Assembly: GCF_023015615.1 (NCBI RefSeq)
Contig: NZ_JALKAJ010000005.1
Coordinates: forward strand, 558,001-622,000
Direction of reading: 5' to 3'
Length of the DNA stretch: 64,000 bases
DNA from: Qipengyuania sp. S6317L1
GTDB lineage: Bacteria > Pseudomonadota > Alphaproteobacteria > Sphingomonadales > Sphingomonadaceae
How positions within the stretch are numbered: position 1 is the first letter of the stretch; each line of letters starts with the position of its first letter. The notes beneath the pieces were generated by a model. The model saw only the letters and a list, made by a program, of their open reading frames with translations. It made no database searches and was not told where the DNA came from. Shown here piece by piece: positions 1 through 8,895 of this stretch. Made by a program: the position numbers and the translations under genes.

Positions 1-719
1 GGCTCTTTGCGGTTTTCAAAATACCCTTGCGCGCGCAATGTGCGCACAAGCGCAATCGCAAGGAGAAACGCCACACCCACGGCCGCCAGATGGCCGTGTG
101 AGGCGGCAAGATCGCTTTCGTCGAGGCGGTTGGGGTTAACCAGCGCCGCGGTCGGAGGCAGGTCTGGCGAGCATTTGTGGTGATCGACCACGATCACGTC
201 GACGCCTGCCTCGCGAGCCATGGTCAGCGCTTCGTGAGCCATCGCGCCGCAATCGACTGTTACGATCAGGCTGGAACCGTCCTGTGCCAGTTTGACCAGA
301 GCCTCTCCACTGGGGCCATATCCTTCGAGCAGGCGGTCGGGGATATAATACCCGGCATCCACTCCGAGCGAGCGAAGCAGGTCGATCAGCAAGGCCGCGC
401 TGGTTGCACCATCGACGTCGTAGTCACCGTAAATCGTTATCTGTTCACCGCTCTGCACCGCCTTTGCAATGCGCTCAGCGGCCGCATCCATGTCGCGAAA
501 TTCAGACGGGTTCGGCAGAAATTCGCGCATGGTGGGGCTGGCGTGTTTGGCAATCTCCTCGCGCGAGACCCCGCGCGAAACCAACAGTTGTTCGGTAATA
601 TCGGCAGCAAGTCCGTAGGTTTCTTCGCCGCAATCCATATTTCCGCCACGCCACAACCAGGCGCGGCCACCAAGCGACTGCGTTACGCCGAGAACATTCG
701 AGAGAGAGCGAGTTGCCAT
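1..719 (-). CDS. recJ: Single-stranded-DNA-specific exonuclease RecJ (C-terminal part outside window)
   Basis: The gene enters from the left edge; the first 239 residues are present. RecJ degrades single-stranded DNA 5'->3' in recombinational and mismatch repair. The DHH-phosphoesterase motifs are visible: motif I DYDVDG at about residues 99-104, VDCG near 155 and DHH at about 179-181, each supplying metal-binding aspartates or histidines. The N-terminal lead with 'SPTMREFLPNP' is typical of the family. The ATG at 719 is chosen because the family's N-terminus matches from there. The start faces the flavodoxin-like gene on the other strand, so the 77-base gap must hold both promoters. Identification is firm; the rest of the protein cannot be judged. 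Confidence 0.95.
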   Translation of the reverse strand, partial: MATRSLSNVLGVTQSLGGRAWLWRGGNMDCGEETYGLAADITEQLLVSRGVSREEIAKHASPTMREFLPNPSEFRDMDAAAERIAKAVQSGEQITIYGDYDVDGATSAALLIDLLRSLGVDAGYYIPDRLLEGYGPSGEALVKLAQDGSSLIVTVDCGAMAHEALTMAREAGVDVIVVDHHKCSPDLPPTAALVNPNRLDESDLAASHGHLAAVGVAFLLAIALVRTLRAQGYFENRKE

Positions 720-796
720 AGAGTGCAAACTAGCCGATCACTTCGAATTGCAACAGAGCCGAAACATTGACAATCGACAGCCTGCTGGGCTTTTGC

Positions 797-1285
797 ATGC
801 TTATGGATGCACCGCGCACGCTTCTTATTGTCTGGCACAGCCGAACAGGCGCGAGCGAGCAGATGGCCAAAGCTGCCGCATCACACGAACACGCACGGCT
901 GATGAGAGCGCGAGAGGTCGGCTCCGATGACATCCTGTCCGCCTCAGCCTACCTTTTCGTTTGCCCCGAAAATCTCGCGTCGATGAGCGGCGAGATGAAG
1001 GAAATGTTCGACGCCAACTATTACCCCATTCTCGGGCAGATTGAGGGGCGCGCCTATGCGACGATCATCGCAGCTGGATCAGACGGCAGCGGCGCACAAA
1101 AACAGATTGACCGAATTGCGACCGGATGGAGGCTTAAACGTGTGGCCGATCCGATGATCGTCAATTTCGATGCCCAGTCGCCCGAAGAGATAATGGCTGA
1201 CAAGAATGTTGGCATGCAAACCCTCGAAGAATCCGAGCAATTGGGCCTCTCGATTTGTGAAGGTCTTGCGCTTGGCGTGTTCTAA
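797..1285 (+). CDS. Flavodoxin-like / NAD(P)H-dependent oxidoreductase family protein
   Basis: A protein of about 162 residues with a flavodoxin fold. The N-terminus reads LLIVWHSRTGASEQMAKA, where SRTGAS is the phosphate-binding loop for FMN, followed by a mid-protein FVCPENLASMSGEMKEMFD segment resembling the second FMN-contact loop of WrbA-like proteins. It probably carries FMN and takes part in a redox step, but no partner is encoded nearby. Starts at 767, 797 or 803 are all in frame; 797 or 803 places the beta strand at the usual distance from the N-terminus. It is divergent from recJ. No specific substrate can be assigned. Confidence 0.75.
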   Translation: MLMDAPRTLLIVWHSRTGASEQMAKAAASHEHARLMRAREVGSDDILSASAYLFVCPENLASMSGEMKEMFDANYYPILGQIEGRAYATIIAAGSDGSGAQKQIDRIATGWRLKRVADPMIVNFDAQSPEEIMADKNVGMQTLEESEQLGLSICEGLALGVF

Positions 1286-1411
1286 ATAGCGGAAATCGGG
1301 GGGAACAATTTTGCATTCGATAGTAATAGCGTGATCGCTGAAGGCTTAAGCGTTTGCGTTTTCGCCACTGATCGACAATGGTGTGCTGGTGCAATGGGCT
1401 GCCCGCTATGA

Positions 1412-2260
1412 ATGAACCCAGAGGGGGGTCTCGTGATAGCTGATCCAAGTCTTCGAGGAGCCCAAGGGCTTTTTCTCCTGTTCAAGCAGGGACACAGACC
1501 TGACCGCAATGCGATCAGGGATTTTGCCGCCTGTAAGGCGAACGCATCGATAAGCCATGATCCGCTCGAGCAAACTGCCTTGCACCTTGCCAGTTCAGAT
1601 GGAGAGAGCGTCGAGAAAAGCAATGGTGTGCTCAACGCGGACACGTTGACCAAGCATGTCTGGATGGAGCTGTTGCGTGATGGCATGTCCTTTGAGCTTT
1701 CAGGGCTTGCACCGGGCGAGGGTCTTTTGCTTCCGCGTGCCGATTTTGTCTTCGATTTTTCCGCGCCTCCTGAACCGTCTGACTTCGAAGTTCTTCGTTT
1801 GGCGCCCGGCCACCACCTTGCAGGAGGCGAGCGCGCGCTGCCTGTTGCGAAAGGGCTGCTTGGGCTGGCGTGCGATCTGGTTGATCATTTCGCCGAACTC
1901 GAAGGGGTGCTTTGGCCTCCATCTTCGAGCGCGATTGGTCATCAATTTTTCGAATCCGTGGTTACGGCCTGGTTTGAAGGCGGGCCATTCCCAGCTCTTG
2001 GCCTTACAGCCTTTAGAGAGACCACCGATGGCGCGCTGCAAACCGAAGGCCTCAGCTTCTGGATCGATCAGGAACTCCGGATTGAACCGCCGCTCTCGCT
2101 TGATAAAGTTTCAGCAACCAGAATCGGCGTTCGGTTAGTTAACCAGTTAGTATTGGTGGGCGGTATAGATACCAGCGAGCGAGTGGTCGCTCCGGACGGC
2201 ACCAGGCTTGTTTTGCGCACCTCTCGCAACGGACAATTTGTAAGGGTATGGCGAGAGTGA
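1412..2260 (+). CDS. Uncharacterised protein upstream of AHH nuclease
   Basis: A 282-residue soluble protein with no signal peptide and no membrane segment that I can see. I do not recognise a family. It contains an acidic/hydrophobic middle (PRADFVFDFSAPPEPSDFE) and a C-terminal region rich in beta-like stretches (GVRLVNQLVLVGGID). The gene ends 21 bases before the TTG start of an AHH-type nuclease on the same strand, so the two are likely one transcript. By position it could be a partner, chaperone or immunity-type protein of that nuclease, but nothing in the sequence proves this. An alternative GTG start at 1433 would shorten it by seven residues. Confidence 0.6.
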   Translation: MNPEGGLVIADPSLRGAQGLFLLFKQGHRPDRNAIRDFAACKANASISHDPLEQTALHLASSDGESVEKSNGVLNADTLTKHVWMELLRDGMSFELSGLAPGEGLLLPRADFVFDFSAPPEPSDFEVLRLAPGHHLAGGERALPVAKGLLGLACDLVDHFAELEGVLWPPSSSAIGHQFFESVVTAWFEGGPFPALGLTAFRETTDGALQTEGLSFWIDQELRIEPPLSLDKVSATRIGVRLVNQLVLVGGIDTSERVVAPDGTRLVLRTSRNGQFVRVWRE

Positions 2261-2281
2261 CCGCCGACAGCGAGGGGTTAG

Positions 2282-2866
2282 TTGTCTGGGATCAGGGCGC
2301 CGGCAACGGTGCACGGAACATCAGGTGCATATTCGCAGGCGACAGTGCAGGGTACGCGGCCCTTTTATGCTACCCGGACGAAAATTACATTCCAGTCAGT
2401 TAACCGGAGCGGCACCCCGCGCTATGATCCGGGTCTTCAGCGGCACCATCTGCTTCCCAAACAACTCCTTGGCAAACGGTACTTTGGCCGCATGTTTAAC
2501 AGCATCGGGCGGGTGAGGGTCGGCTTTGACGATTTTCGTTTCAACGGCCTCCTTCTGCCATCGACAGAGCAGGCGTCGATTCACTCAGGTCTGCCGCTGC
2601 ACCGCGGGCCTCACCCCGTTTACAACGAACTCGTAATCGAGCGTGTCGGCACGATAGAGAGCCGATGGGAGCAGGTGCAGCGCAAGGACCCCGATACCGC
2701 CCGGCAAGAAGCGCTTGAACGGATGCGGCTTTTGCAAAGGGCGCTTCGATTGCGGCTGATCGCCGAAAAGAAGGGCTTTGTGCTCAACCGCAAAGATCCG
2801 CTGGGAACCGGTTTCGATTTCTCAACGCTCGACGCGATGGCCGAACAAATCTGGAAATCGACCTGA
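2282..2866 (+). CDS. Stand-alone AHH/HNH (ENDO VII superfamily) nuclease-domain protein
   Basis: The protein has 194 residues. Around residues 54-62 it reads LQRHHLLPKQ, and around 98-118 it has an H-rich segment with IHSGLPLHRGPHPVYNELV. A paired-His box followed by a downstream H..PxYN helix is the signature of AHH-type HNH nucleases, a family frequent in polymorphic toxins. There is no secretion or delivery domain, only about 50 residues of low-complexity lead. The first possible start is TTG at 2282, because an in-frame TAG lies immediately upstream; GAGGGG about 7 bases ahead is a good ribosome-binding site. The C-terminal half is helical and charged. A DNA- or RNA-cleaving role is inferred from the motif only. 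Confidence 0.72.
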   Translation: MSGIRAPATVHGTSGAYSQATVQGTRPFYATRTKITFQSVNRSGTPRYDPGLQRHHLLPKQLLGKRYFGRMFNSIGRVRVGFDDFRFNGLLLPSTEQASIHSGLPLHRGPHPVYNELVIERVGTIESRWEQVQRKDPDTARQEALERMRLLQRALRLRLIAEKKGFVLNRKDPLGTGFDFSTLDAMAEQIWKST

Positions 2867-2917
2867 CGCTGCCGCTGGGCCGTGCTGCAATTATTCGGCG
2901 GCTTGCGCCAATTGCGT

Positions 2918-3895
2918 CTAGGTATTGTAGTTCGATACATCGAGCATACGCGCGCGCGCTTCGTGATATTCGCGCTCGAACCGGGCAACCATGTCCTCAA
3001 CGGTGCCAACCGATTTGACCGCGCCGATGCCCTGGCCCGAACCCCAGATGTCCTTCCAGGCCTTGGCCTTCGTGTTGCCGCCGGAACCAAAGTTCATTTT
3101 TGAAGGGTCGCTTTCCGGAAGGTTGTCAGGGTCGAGACCTGCATTCTCGACCGAGGAGCGCAGATAATTGCCGTGAACGCCGGTGAAGAGATTGGAATAG
3201 ACGATGCCCTCGGCAGACCCATCGACGATGCCTTGCTTGTAGCCTTGATCTGCATTGGCCTCTTCGGTGGCGATAAAGGCGCTTCCGCAATAGCCGAAGT
3301 CCGCGCCCAGCGACTGCGCCGCCAGAATTGAGGCGCCGTGTCCGATCGAGCCCGAAAGCGCGATGAGCCCGTTGAACCACTCGCGAATCTCGCGAACAAG
3401 CGCGAAGGGTGATTGCGTGCCAGCGTGGCCACCAGCACCAGCTGCCACCGGAATGAGGCCATCTGCGCCTTTCTCGATTGCCTTGTTGGCAAAGCGGTTG
3501 TTGATGACATCGTGCATGGTGATGCCGCCCCAGTTGCGCACCGCATCAAAAATCTCGGTGCGCGCACCCAGCGAGGTGATGACCATCGGCACTTGCCATT
3601 TCTCGCAGGTTTTCATGTCTTCCATCACCCGGTCGTTCGACTTGTGAACGATCTGGTTGACGGCGAAGGGTGCAGCGGGCCGGTCAGGGTTTTCGCGATT
3701 GTGCTTGGCCAGTTCTTCCGTGATCTGGTGTAGCCATTCATCGAGCAGGGTTTGCGGGCGCGCGTTCAGGGCCGGAAAGCTGCCGATAATCCCTGCCTTG
3801 CATTGCGCGATCACAAGCTCCGGGCCCGACACGATGAACAGAGGCGAACCGATCAGTGGCAAGCGAAGGCGATCAAAAGGGGCGGGCAGGGACAT
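2918..3895 (-). CDS. NAD(P)H-dependent flavin oxidoreductase / nitronate monooxygenase
   Basis: A 325-residue FMN enzyme of the nitronate monooxygenase (2-nitropropane dioxygenase) family. The TIM-barrel start LIGSPLFIVSGPELV, the central AAGAGGHAG loop (FMN binding, with the family's catalytic His) and LSGSIGHGASILAAQSLGAD (phosphate-binding region) are all visible. The ATG at 3895 has GGAG about ten bases upstream; a longer frame to 3970 has no ribosome-binding site and would run almost into the next gene. It lies 78 bases downstream of an amidohydrolase on the same strand, probably co-transcribed. Members oxidise alkyl nitronates or reduce enoyl substrates; the substrate here is unknown. 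Confidence 0.88.
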   Translation of the reverse strand: MSLPAPFDRLRLPLIGSPLFIVSGPELVIAQCKAGIIGSFPALNARPQTLLDEWLHQITEELAKHNRENPDRPAAPFAVNQIVHKSNDRVMEDMKTCEKWQVPMVITSLGARTEIFDAVRNWGGITMHDVINNRFANKAIEKGADGLIPVAAGAGGHAGTQSPFALVREIREWFNGLIALSGSIGHGASILAAQSLGADFGYCGSAFIATEEANADQGYKQGIVDGSAEGIVYSNLFTGVHGNYLRSSVENAGLDPDNLPESDPSKMNFGSGGNTKAKAWKDIWGSGQGIGAVKSVGTVEDMVARFEREYHEARARMLDVSNYNT

Positions 3896-3973
3896 GCAAT
3901 TCTCTCCAATAATTCCGGCAGGCCGCGTTAAGTTGCTTTTTGCAATCAGACAAGCATTCTCAAGCAGCAATCT

Positions 3974-5020
3974 TCAGTCAAGCAGGTCTTTCAATCCATA
4001 AAAACGCGCTGCGTTCCCGGCGAAGAGCGCAGCCTTTTCCTCGTCGCTCGCACCTTGTGTCAGGCGTTTGAAGGTGTTCCACAGCACGCCATAACCTGCG
4101 CCCCAACGGTCGACAGGGTAATTGCTTTCGAACATCGCGCGCTTTGGTCCAAAGGCCTCAATGCAGGTTTGGATATAAGGCTGCCACATTGGCGCGAGCT
4201 GTTCTGAGCTCATGCCAGCGGCAGGGCCTTTGTCGGGGAGGGCACAAAACGCCATCGCAAGACCGCCCAATTTGACCACCACATTCTCGCATTTGGCAAG
4301 CTCCTGAATGTCGGCCCGCCATGTTTCAAAGCGTTCTTCAAGGCGCCCCTTGTAACTCGCAATCCCAAGCGGCGTGCCGCAGTGATCGAGGCAGATCGGT
4401 TGATCGGGGAATGCTCGAGCGAGTTCGATCACATCCTTGATTTGCGGTTCGAGCACCCAGGCATCAAAAGTCATGCCCCGTTTGCCAAGCTCGGCGAACC
4501 CTTCGCGAAACTTTGCCTCTTGATAAAGCCCAGCTGGAGCATGAAACGGCGGACCAAGCACCTCAAGGTCGGCATCCCATGCGCCCTGGTGGCGTATGCC
4601 GCGAAAGCGCGCGGGTGCGGCCGATTGCAGCGCGTCGAGGACATCACCAGCTGCGCTTCCCAGCATGAGATCTGCGTGTCCCACGATACCTGCACACAAC
4701 CGCGAATTGCCATAAAGGCCACTTGCGCTTTGCGCGGCAACGCCGTTCACAAACTCAACCTCGCCAACGGTTTTCAATGCCTCACCATAGGCCGCGTTGT
4801 AGAATGCGCCGCACTCCATAAAGACCGTGCCGACAATGTTGTGACCGCTTCCTGAAACTTCTGCATTGAACTGGTCAAAGGTGTAGAGGCCGACGGGCAG
4901 AAGCGTCTCGATAAAGGGGTGATAGGGCTCGGGAAACATCGGCACCATCGCGCTCAGATCCCACAAATGGTGGTGGGGATCGATGATCGGCAGATCGGGC
5001 TCTAGGATGGTTTCGGTCAT
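3974..5020 (-). CDS. Amidohydrolase family protein (amidohydrolase 2)
   Basis: A 348-residue metal-dependent hydrolase with a TIM-barrel. The N-terminal metal motif IIDPHHHLWD is at about residues 11-20, CLDHCGTPLG lies near residue 217, and the C-terminal FESNYPVDRWGAGY holds the conserved metal-ligand Asp. This pattern is that of the amidohydrolase-2 group, which includes lactonases and aromatic-ring decarboxylases. It is the first gene of a pair with the flavin oxidoreductase downstream, suggesting joint use in breakdown of an organic compound. The ATG is preceded by a GGGGAAAG-type ribosome-binding stretch. The exact reaction cannot be assigned. Confidence 0.85.
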   Translation of the reverse strand: MTETILEPDLPIIDPHHHLWDLSAMVPMFPEPYHPFIETLLPVGLYTFDQFNAEVSGSGHNIVGTVFMECGAFYNAAYGEALKTVGEVEFVNGVAAQSASGLYGNSRLCAGIVGHADLMLGSAAGDVLDALQSAAPARFRGIRHQGAWDADLEVLGPPFHAPAGLYQEAKFREGFAELGKRGMTFDAWVLEPQIKDVIELARAFPDQPICLDHCGTPLGIASYKGRLEERFETWRADIQELAKCENVVVKLGGLAMAFCALPDKGPAAGMSSEQLAPMWQPYIQTCIEAFGPKRAMFESNYPVDRWGAGYGVLWNTFKRLTQGASDEEKAALFAGNAARFYGLKDLLD

Positions 5021-5287
5021 GTGTCTTTCCCCTCATCATTGTCTCACGATCCGTCGGGCGCTTTGGCGCGCTGCGCGGTGTGGCTCTCAACCGTCAGGTT
5101 TACGAAGAAACGGGGCGCGTGCAAATAGCAATGGCATGGGCGACTGAAGCAGGGTGCAACGGGTCTCATTCAGAAACCGGGTTCAATGCTCAAATATGGC
5201 GTAAGTAGCCGTTTTCCGTAACGTAAATTTGACTTTCCGCTTTTTTGCTGCATTCTGAAAACACCAAACCAATCGGAGAGTGTCGCC
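5021..5287. promoter_or_regulatory. Divergent promoter region between amidohydrolase and VWA gene
   Basis: A 267-base gap without a credible gene. A TTGACT at 5229-5234, followed 17 bases later by ATTCTG, is a possible weak -35/-10 pair for the VWA gene, whose start is preceded by CGGAGAG. No strong inverted repeat was noticed. The promoter reading is tentative. Confidence 0.3.
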
Positions 5288-7069
5288 ATGCGTTTCCTGC
5301 CCAATCCTGCAACCTTTTTATCAACCGGAAGCGCATTGGCCTGCTTGATGATGGGAGGCGGCGCGCTTGCGCAGGATAGCGGAGCCGCTGTCGTCGAGGA
5401 TGATGAAGATGCCCATAGTACCATCATCGTCACAGCCACCATGCGTCAGGGCGGCGCGCAGGATATAAAGCACTTCCGCTCAATATCGGTTGAAGACGCA
5501 GAAACCCTGCCGAGCCCTGCAAGCCTGACCCTTGAAGGGCTTTTGGGGGAGCATGACCTTTCCTTGCCAGGGAAAGGCGGCTGCGAGCAGCTGTTTTGCA
5601 TCAATGCGCAGGCGATCGCCGCCGATCTCACTTCGGAGCCCGATGCGAGCGTCTTTGTCGGGCTTGGCTTTGAAACCGGCGTCGATCCAGAGGCCTATCG
5701 CCAGCGCCCAGTGAGCTTGATCGCCGTGGTTGATCGCTCAGGTTCGATGAGTGGACAGCCGATTGAGCGGGTGAAAGAAGGTCTGCGCGCAGCGCTTAAG
5801 CTCATGGGCGGAAAGGATCGCTTTGGTATCGTGATCTACGGCTCCGACACGCGCGTGCATCTGCCGGTCATGGATGTTGAGGGCAATAAGGATGCCATCG
5901 CGCAAGCGATTGATGCGATCACGATCGACGGCTCCACTTACATGGAAGCGGGTATGAAACTCGGCTATGCGACCGCTCGCGAGGAGCTTGAGCATAGCAA
6001 TGGCACGACGCGCCTGATCCTCTTCTCAGATGAAAACGCCAATGTTGGCGATACCTCTGCCGATGGCTTTATGGGTCAGGCAAATACCGGGGCAGAGGCG
6101 GGCATCGGACTTACCTCTATCGGTGTCGGGCGGATTTTCGACGGGAGGCTCGCGAGCAAAATATCCTCGGTCAAAGGCGGCAACCTTTTCTTTGTCGCCA
6201 AGGAGGGTGGGGCAGGCGAGCTGTTCGAGAAAGAGTTCCGCAATATGGTGAATGGCGAGGTCGCAAGGGATGTCGCCATCACGATCACACCAGCAAAAGG
6301 GTTTCGCATTGCGAATGTGTACGGCGTGCCTGAAAACATTGACTCGCGCGGGGCCAACGGAAGCGTAACAGCCAGTATTGGCAGCGCGTTTCTCTCCTCA
6401 AATGGAGGGGGCATTTATGCGAGTATGACGGGCGAGGGCGATTTTGATGCTCCCGGGCTAGTCGCGATCACTTACACCGACACGCTAACCGGCGGGCGTG
6501 GCGAAGACACGGCGCAGGTTGCAGCGCTTGACGCCAATCCGCCCGCACCCCTTCGCATGGCGCAAATGCTGGTCGAGCAATATGAAGTGATGAACGCAGG
6601 GCTCACCGCCTATCAGCAAACCGGCGATGCAAAGGCTGCGCAGGCGAGCTTTGCCGCATTGTCCGAGCGGATGAACGCATCCGGGCTTTCAGGGCTTGAG
6701 AGCGAAATTGCCCTGGTCGACGGTTTGAACGAGACCTCGATGCGAATTCTCGATTGCAAAACCTGCGCCCTCCAGGCGCGGCTAGGCCAGGTCGTCGGTG
6801 ATTGGGAAGTGCGCCGATACGCGGGCGTTTCCGATATTTCGCGCGGGGACTTTGTCGAGATCAGTGCCGACATGGAGTTCATCACTGAACGCAATTCGGG
6901 CCGCGATAGAGGCGAGAATATCTGGCAAAGCTATCAGATCAATGAAAAGCAGCTTTATATCGAGGGAACCAAGCTGGTGTTTCACTATCGCCTCAATGGC
7001 GACACCTTGCGGCTGCGCAATGCGCTCGACGGCACAATGATCCTGCTGAAGCGCAGGACTGACACCTAA
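5288..7069 (+). CDS. Secreted von Willebrand factor type A domain protein
   Basis: A 593-residue protein with an N-terminal signal peptide (hydrophobic ACLMMGGGALAQ ending in an AxA-like cleavage site near residue 30). A VWA domain starts near residue 140 with VVDRSGSMSGQPIERVK, the intact MIDAS motif DxSxS; the conserved Thr (DGSTYMEAG) and Asp (LFSDENANVG) follow. The C-terminal part is beta-rich with two close cysteines (DCKTCALQ). VWA proteins of this architecture bind divalent metal and protein partners in the periplasm. The gene is solitary; its stop overlaps the stop of leuA on the other strand. The partner is unknown. Confidence 0.85.
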   Translation: MRFLPNPATFLSTGSALACLMMGGGALAQDSGAAVVEDDEDAHSTIIVTATMRQGGAQDIKHFRSISVEDAETLPSPASLTLEGLLGEHDLSLPGKGGCEQLFCINAQAIAADLTSEPDASVFVGLGFETGVDPEAYRQRPVSLIAVVDRSGSMSGQPIERVKEGLRAALKLMGGKDRFGIVIYGSDTRVHLPVMDVEGNKDAIAQAIDAITIDGSTYMEAGMKLGYATAREELEHSNGTTRLILFSDENANVGDTSADGFMGQANTGAEAGIGLTSIGVGRIFDGRLASKISSVKGGNLFFVAKEGGAGELFEKEFRNMVNGEVARDVAITITPAKGFRIANVYGVPENIDSRGANGSVTASIGSAFLSSNGGGIYASMTGEGDFDAPGLVAITYTDTLTGGRGEDTAQVAALDANPPAPLRMAQMLVEQYEVMNAGLTAYQQTGDAKAAQASFAALSERMNASGLSGLESEIALVDGLNETSMRILDCKTCALQARLGQVVGDWEVRRYAGVSDISRGDFVEISADMEFITERNSGRDRGENIWQSYQINEKQLYIEGTKLVFHYRLNGDTLRLRNALDGTMILLKRRTDT

Positions 7070-8745
7070 GGCATCTCGCCGCCGACCGCTGAATTGGCAG
7101 CGCTCAGCACCGCGCGCACGCTCGCCGTTGCAACGTCCTCGTCGATGCCGCAGCCCCAGATCACCCGGTCGCCGGATTGGCACATCAGATAGGCCGCCGC
7201 TTTTGCATCGCGCCCCGTGCCAAGCGCATGCTCGGTGTAGTCCAGAACCTTGAGATCAAGGTCGAAGGCCTCTTCGAGGGTTGAAACCACGCTTGAGATC
7301 AGACCATTGCCACGTCCAGAGACGCTTTGCTCACCACCATCGACCGCGATCTTGCCAACGAATATGCGCGTGCCATCGCTTCCGCGGCTTTCCTCATAAT
7401 CGACCAGCTGGAATTTCTTGTCGGTTGTCTGGACATGATAGGCGGCCTTGAAGGCGTCCCAGATGTCCGCCGCGTTGAGTTCGCGGCCAAGTTGATCCGC
7501 CACGGCCTGGACACGGCGAGAGAAGTCGGCTTGCATCTTCTTGGGCAGTTTAAGGCCCTGATCCTGCTCCAACACCCATGCAAAACCGCCTTTGCCGCTT
7601 TGCGAATTGACGCGGATAACCGCCTCGTAATCGCGACCCAGGTCCGCAGGGTCGATGGGGAGGTAAGGCACGCGCCACAATTCGTCGTTCTGCGCGCTGT
7701 GTGCCTCAAAGCCTTTCTTGATCGCGTCCTGATGGCTACCGGAAAAAGCGGTGTAAACAAGCTCGCCTCCGTAGGGGTGGCGCTGATGGACCGGCAGATC
7801 GTTGCAATATTCAACCGTCTCGATCACACGGTCGATGTCCGAGAAATCGAGTTCGGGATCAACGCCTTGCGTGTACATGTTGAGGGCCATTGTAACAAGG
7901 CAGCAATTGCCGGTGCGCTCACCATTGCCGAACAGGCATCCCTCGACACGGTCGGCGCCCGCCATAAGGCCAAGTTCGGCTGCTGCAACGCCCGTGCCCC
8001 GGTCGTTATGGGTGTGGAGCGAGATTACCGCGCTTTCGCGGTTCGGCAGGTGTTTGCAGAAATATTCGATCTGATCGGCGTAGATATTGGGTGTCGCCGC
8101 CTCCACCGTTGCCGGCAGATTTAGGATGATCGGCTTTTCAGGCGTCGGTTGAAGAACGTCCATCACCGCTGCACATACCTCGATAGAGAAGTCGATCTCA
8201 GCTGTTGAGAAGGTCTCTGGCGAGTATTGGAAATGCCAGTCCGTATCAGGCTGTTCAGCGGCGCAATCGCGCATGACCTTGGCGCCGGTCATGGCAATCT
8301 CGCGCACTTCATCTTTGCTCATGCGGAACACGATATCGCGCCATGCCGGGCTTACTGCGTTGTAGAGGTGGACAATCGCCGCGCGCGCGCCGCGCAAGGA
8401 TTCGAACGAAGTCCGGATAAGGTCTTCGCGGCTTTGTGTGAGGACCTGAACGATCACATCTTCAGGCACAGCATCGGATTGAACAAGGCCGGAGATGAAG
8501 TCGAATTCAGTAGCGCCAGCGCTGGGGAAGCCCACCTCGATTTCTTTGACACCCACCTCGATCAGAAGATCGAAGAAGCGGCGTTTTTTAACAGCGTCCA
8601 TGGGGTCGATGATCGACTGGTTGCCGTCGCGAAGATCGGTTGAGAGCCAACGCGGGGCCTTATCAATGACTTGGCCGGGCCATTGGCGGTTGGGCAGATC
8701 AATCTGCGGGAAAGGACGGTATTTGGTGGAAGGATTTTTCAGCAT
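7066..8745 (-). CDS. leuA: 2-isopropylmalate synthase
   Basis: Condenses acetyl-CoA with 2-ketoisovalerate, the first committed step of leucine synthesis. The 559-residue length and the N-terminus NPSTKYRPFPQIDL identify the actinobacterial/alphaproteobacterial LeuA type. The HMGL-like barrel carries LSTDLRDGNQS near residue 35 (metal Asp) and the HTHNDRG metal-ligand motif near residue 250. A C-terminal regulatory domain (from about 430) is present, consistent with feedback inhibition by leucine. A 17-residue Leu-rich leader peptide lies about 100 bases upstream. The ATG start has no clear Shine-Dalgarno sequence, which suits control from the leader. Its 3' end overlaps the convergent VWA gene. 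Confidence 0.96.
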   Translation of the reverse strand: MLKNPSTKYRPFPQIDLPNRQWPGQVIDKAPRWLSTDLRDGNQSIIDPMDAVKKRRFFDLLIEVGVKEIEVGFPSAGATEFDFISGLVQSDAVPEDVIVQVLTQSREDLIRTSFESLRGARAAIVHLYNAVSPAWRDIVFRMSKDEVREIAMTGAKVMRDCAAEQPDTDWHFQYSPETFSTAEIDFSIEVCAAVMDVLQPTPEKPIILNLPATVEAATPNIYADQIEYFCKHLPNRESAVISLHTHNDRGTGVAAAELGLMAGADRVEGCLFGNGERTGNCCLVTMALNMYTQGVDPELDFSDIDRVIETVEYCNDLPVHQRHPYGGELVYTAFSGSHQDAIKKGFEAHSAQNDELWRVPYLPIDPADLGRDYEAVIRVNSQSGKGGFAWVLEQDQGLKLPKKMQADFSRRVQAVADQLGRELNAADIWDAFKAAYHVQTTDKKFQLVDYEESRGSDGTRIFVGKIAVDGGEQSVSGRGNGLISSVVSTLEEAFDLDLKVLDYTEHALGTGRDAKAAAYLMCQSGDRVIWGCGIDEDVATASVRAVLSAANSAVGGEMP

Positions 8746-8837
8746 GGCGGATCGCTGTTCGCTTTTGTCTTGAACTTTTAGAGGAGGAGCTTGGCTGGAC
8801 CCTTGAGCGGTGGGCCGCGCCGTCTTCCAAGCGCAAA

Positions 8838-8871
8838 AGCCCTACGCCGCCCAAGGGCGGATAAGTCGTAG
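8838..8871 (-). promoter_or_regulatory. Leader hairpin overlapping the Leu codons upstream of leuA
   Basis: Within the leu leader the RNA can fold CCGCCC-TT-GGGCGG, flanked by CCTACG and CGTAGG, giving a 12-bp interrupted stem whose 5' arm contains two of the leucine codons. It probably acts as the pause or antiterminator partner. A downstream GCTTGG/CCAAGC pairing is possible, but no U-rich intrinsic terminator is obvious, so the output may be translational or Rho-dependent. Confidence 0.5.
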
Positions 8872-8895
8872 GAGAAGGCCTGTGCTGATAACCAT
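8842..8895 (-). CDS. Putative leu leader peptide (17 aa, Leu-rich) for leuA attenuation
   Basis: On the minus strand an ATG at 8895 opens a 17-residue frame, MVISTGLLLRLIRPWAA, ending in TAG at 8842-8844. It holds a run of three leucine codons, then Arg and a fourth leucine, and an isoleucine. It sits about 97 bases upstream of leuA with no other gene between. The leucine codons overlap the 5' arm of a strong hairpin, so ribosome stalling would change the RNA fold. This matches the leu leader peptides known from other Alphaproteobacteria in length, codon run and position. No strong ribosome-binding site precedes it, and an in-frame upstream ATG at 8967 is possible. Confidence 0.62.
   Translation of the reverse strand: MVISTGLLLRLIRPWAA

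Noticed and set aside
7327..8124. A 265-codon frame antisense to leuA
   Set aside because: Shadow of the leuA codon pattern; no domain features.
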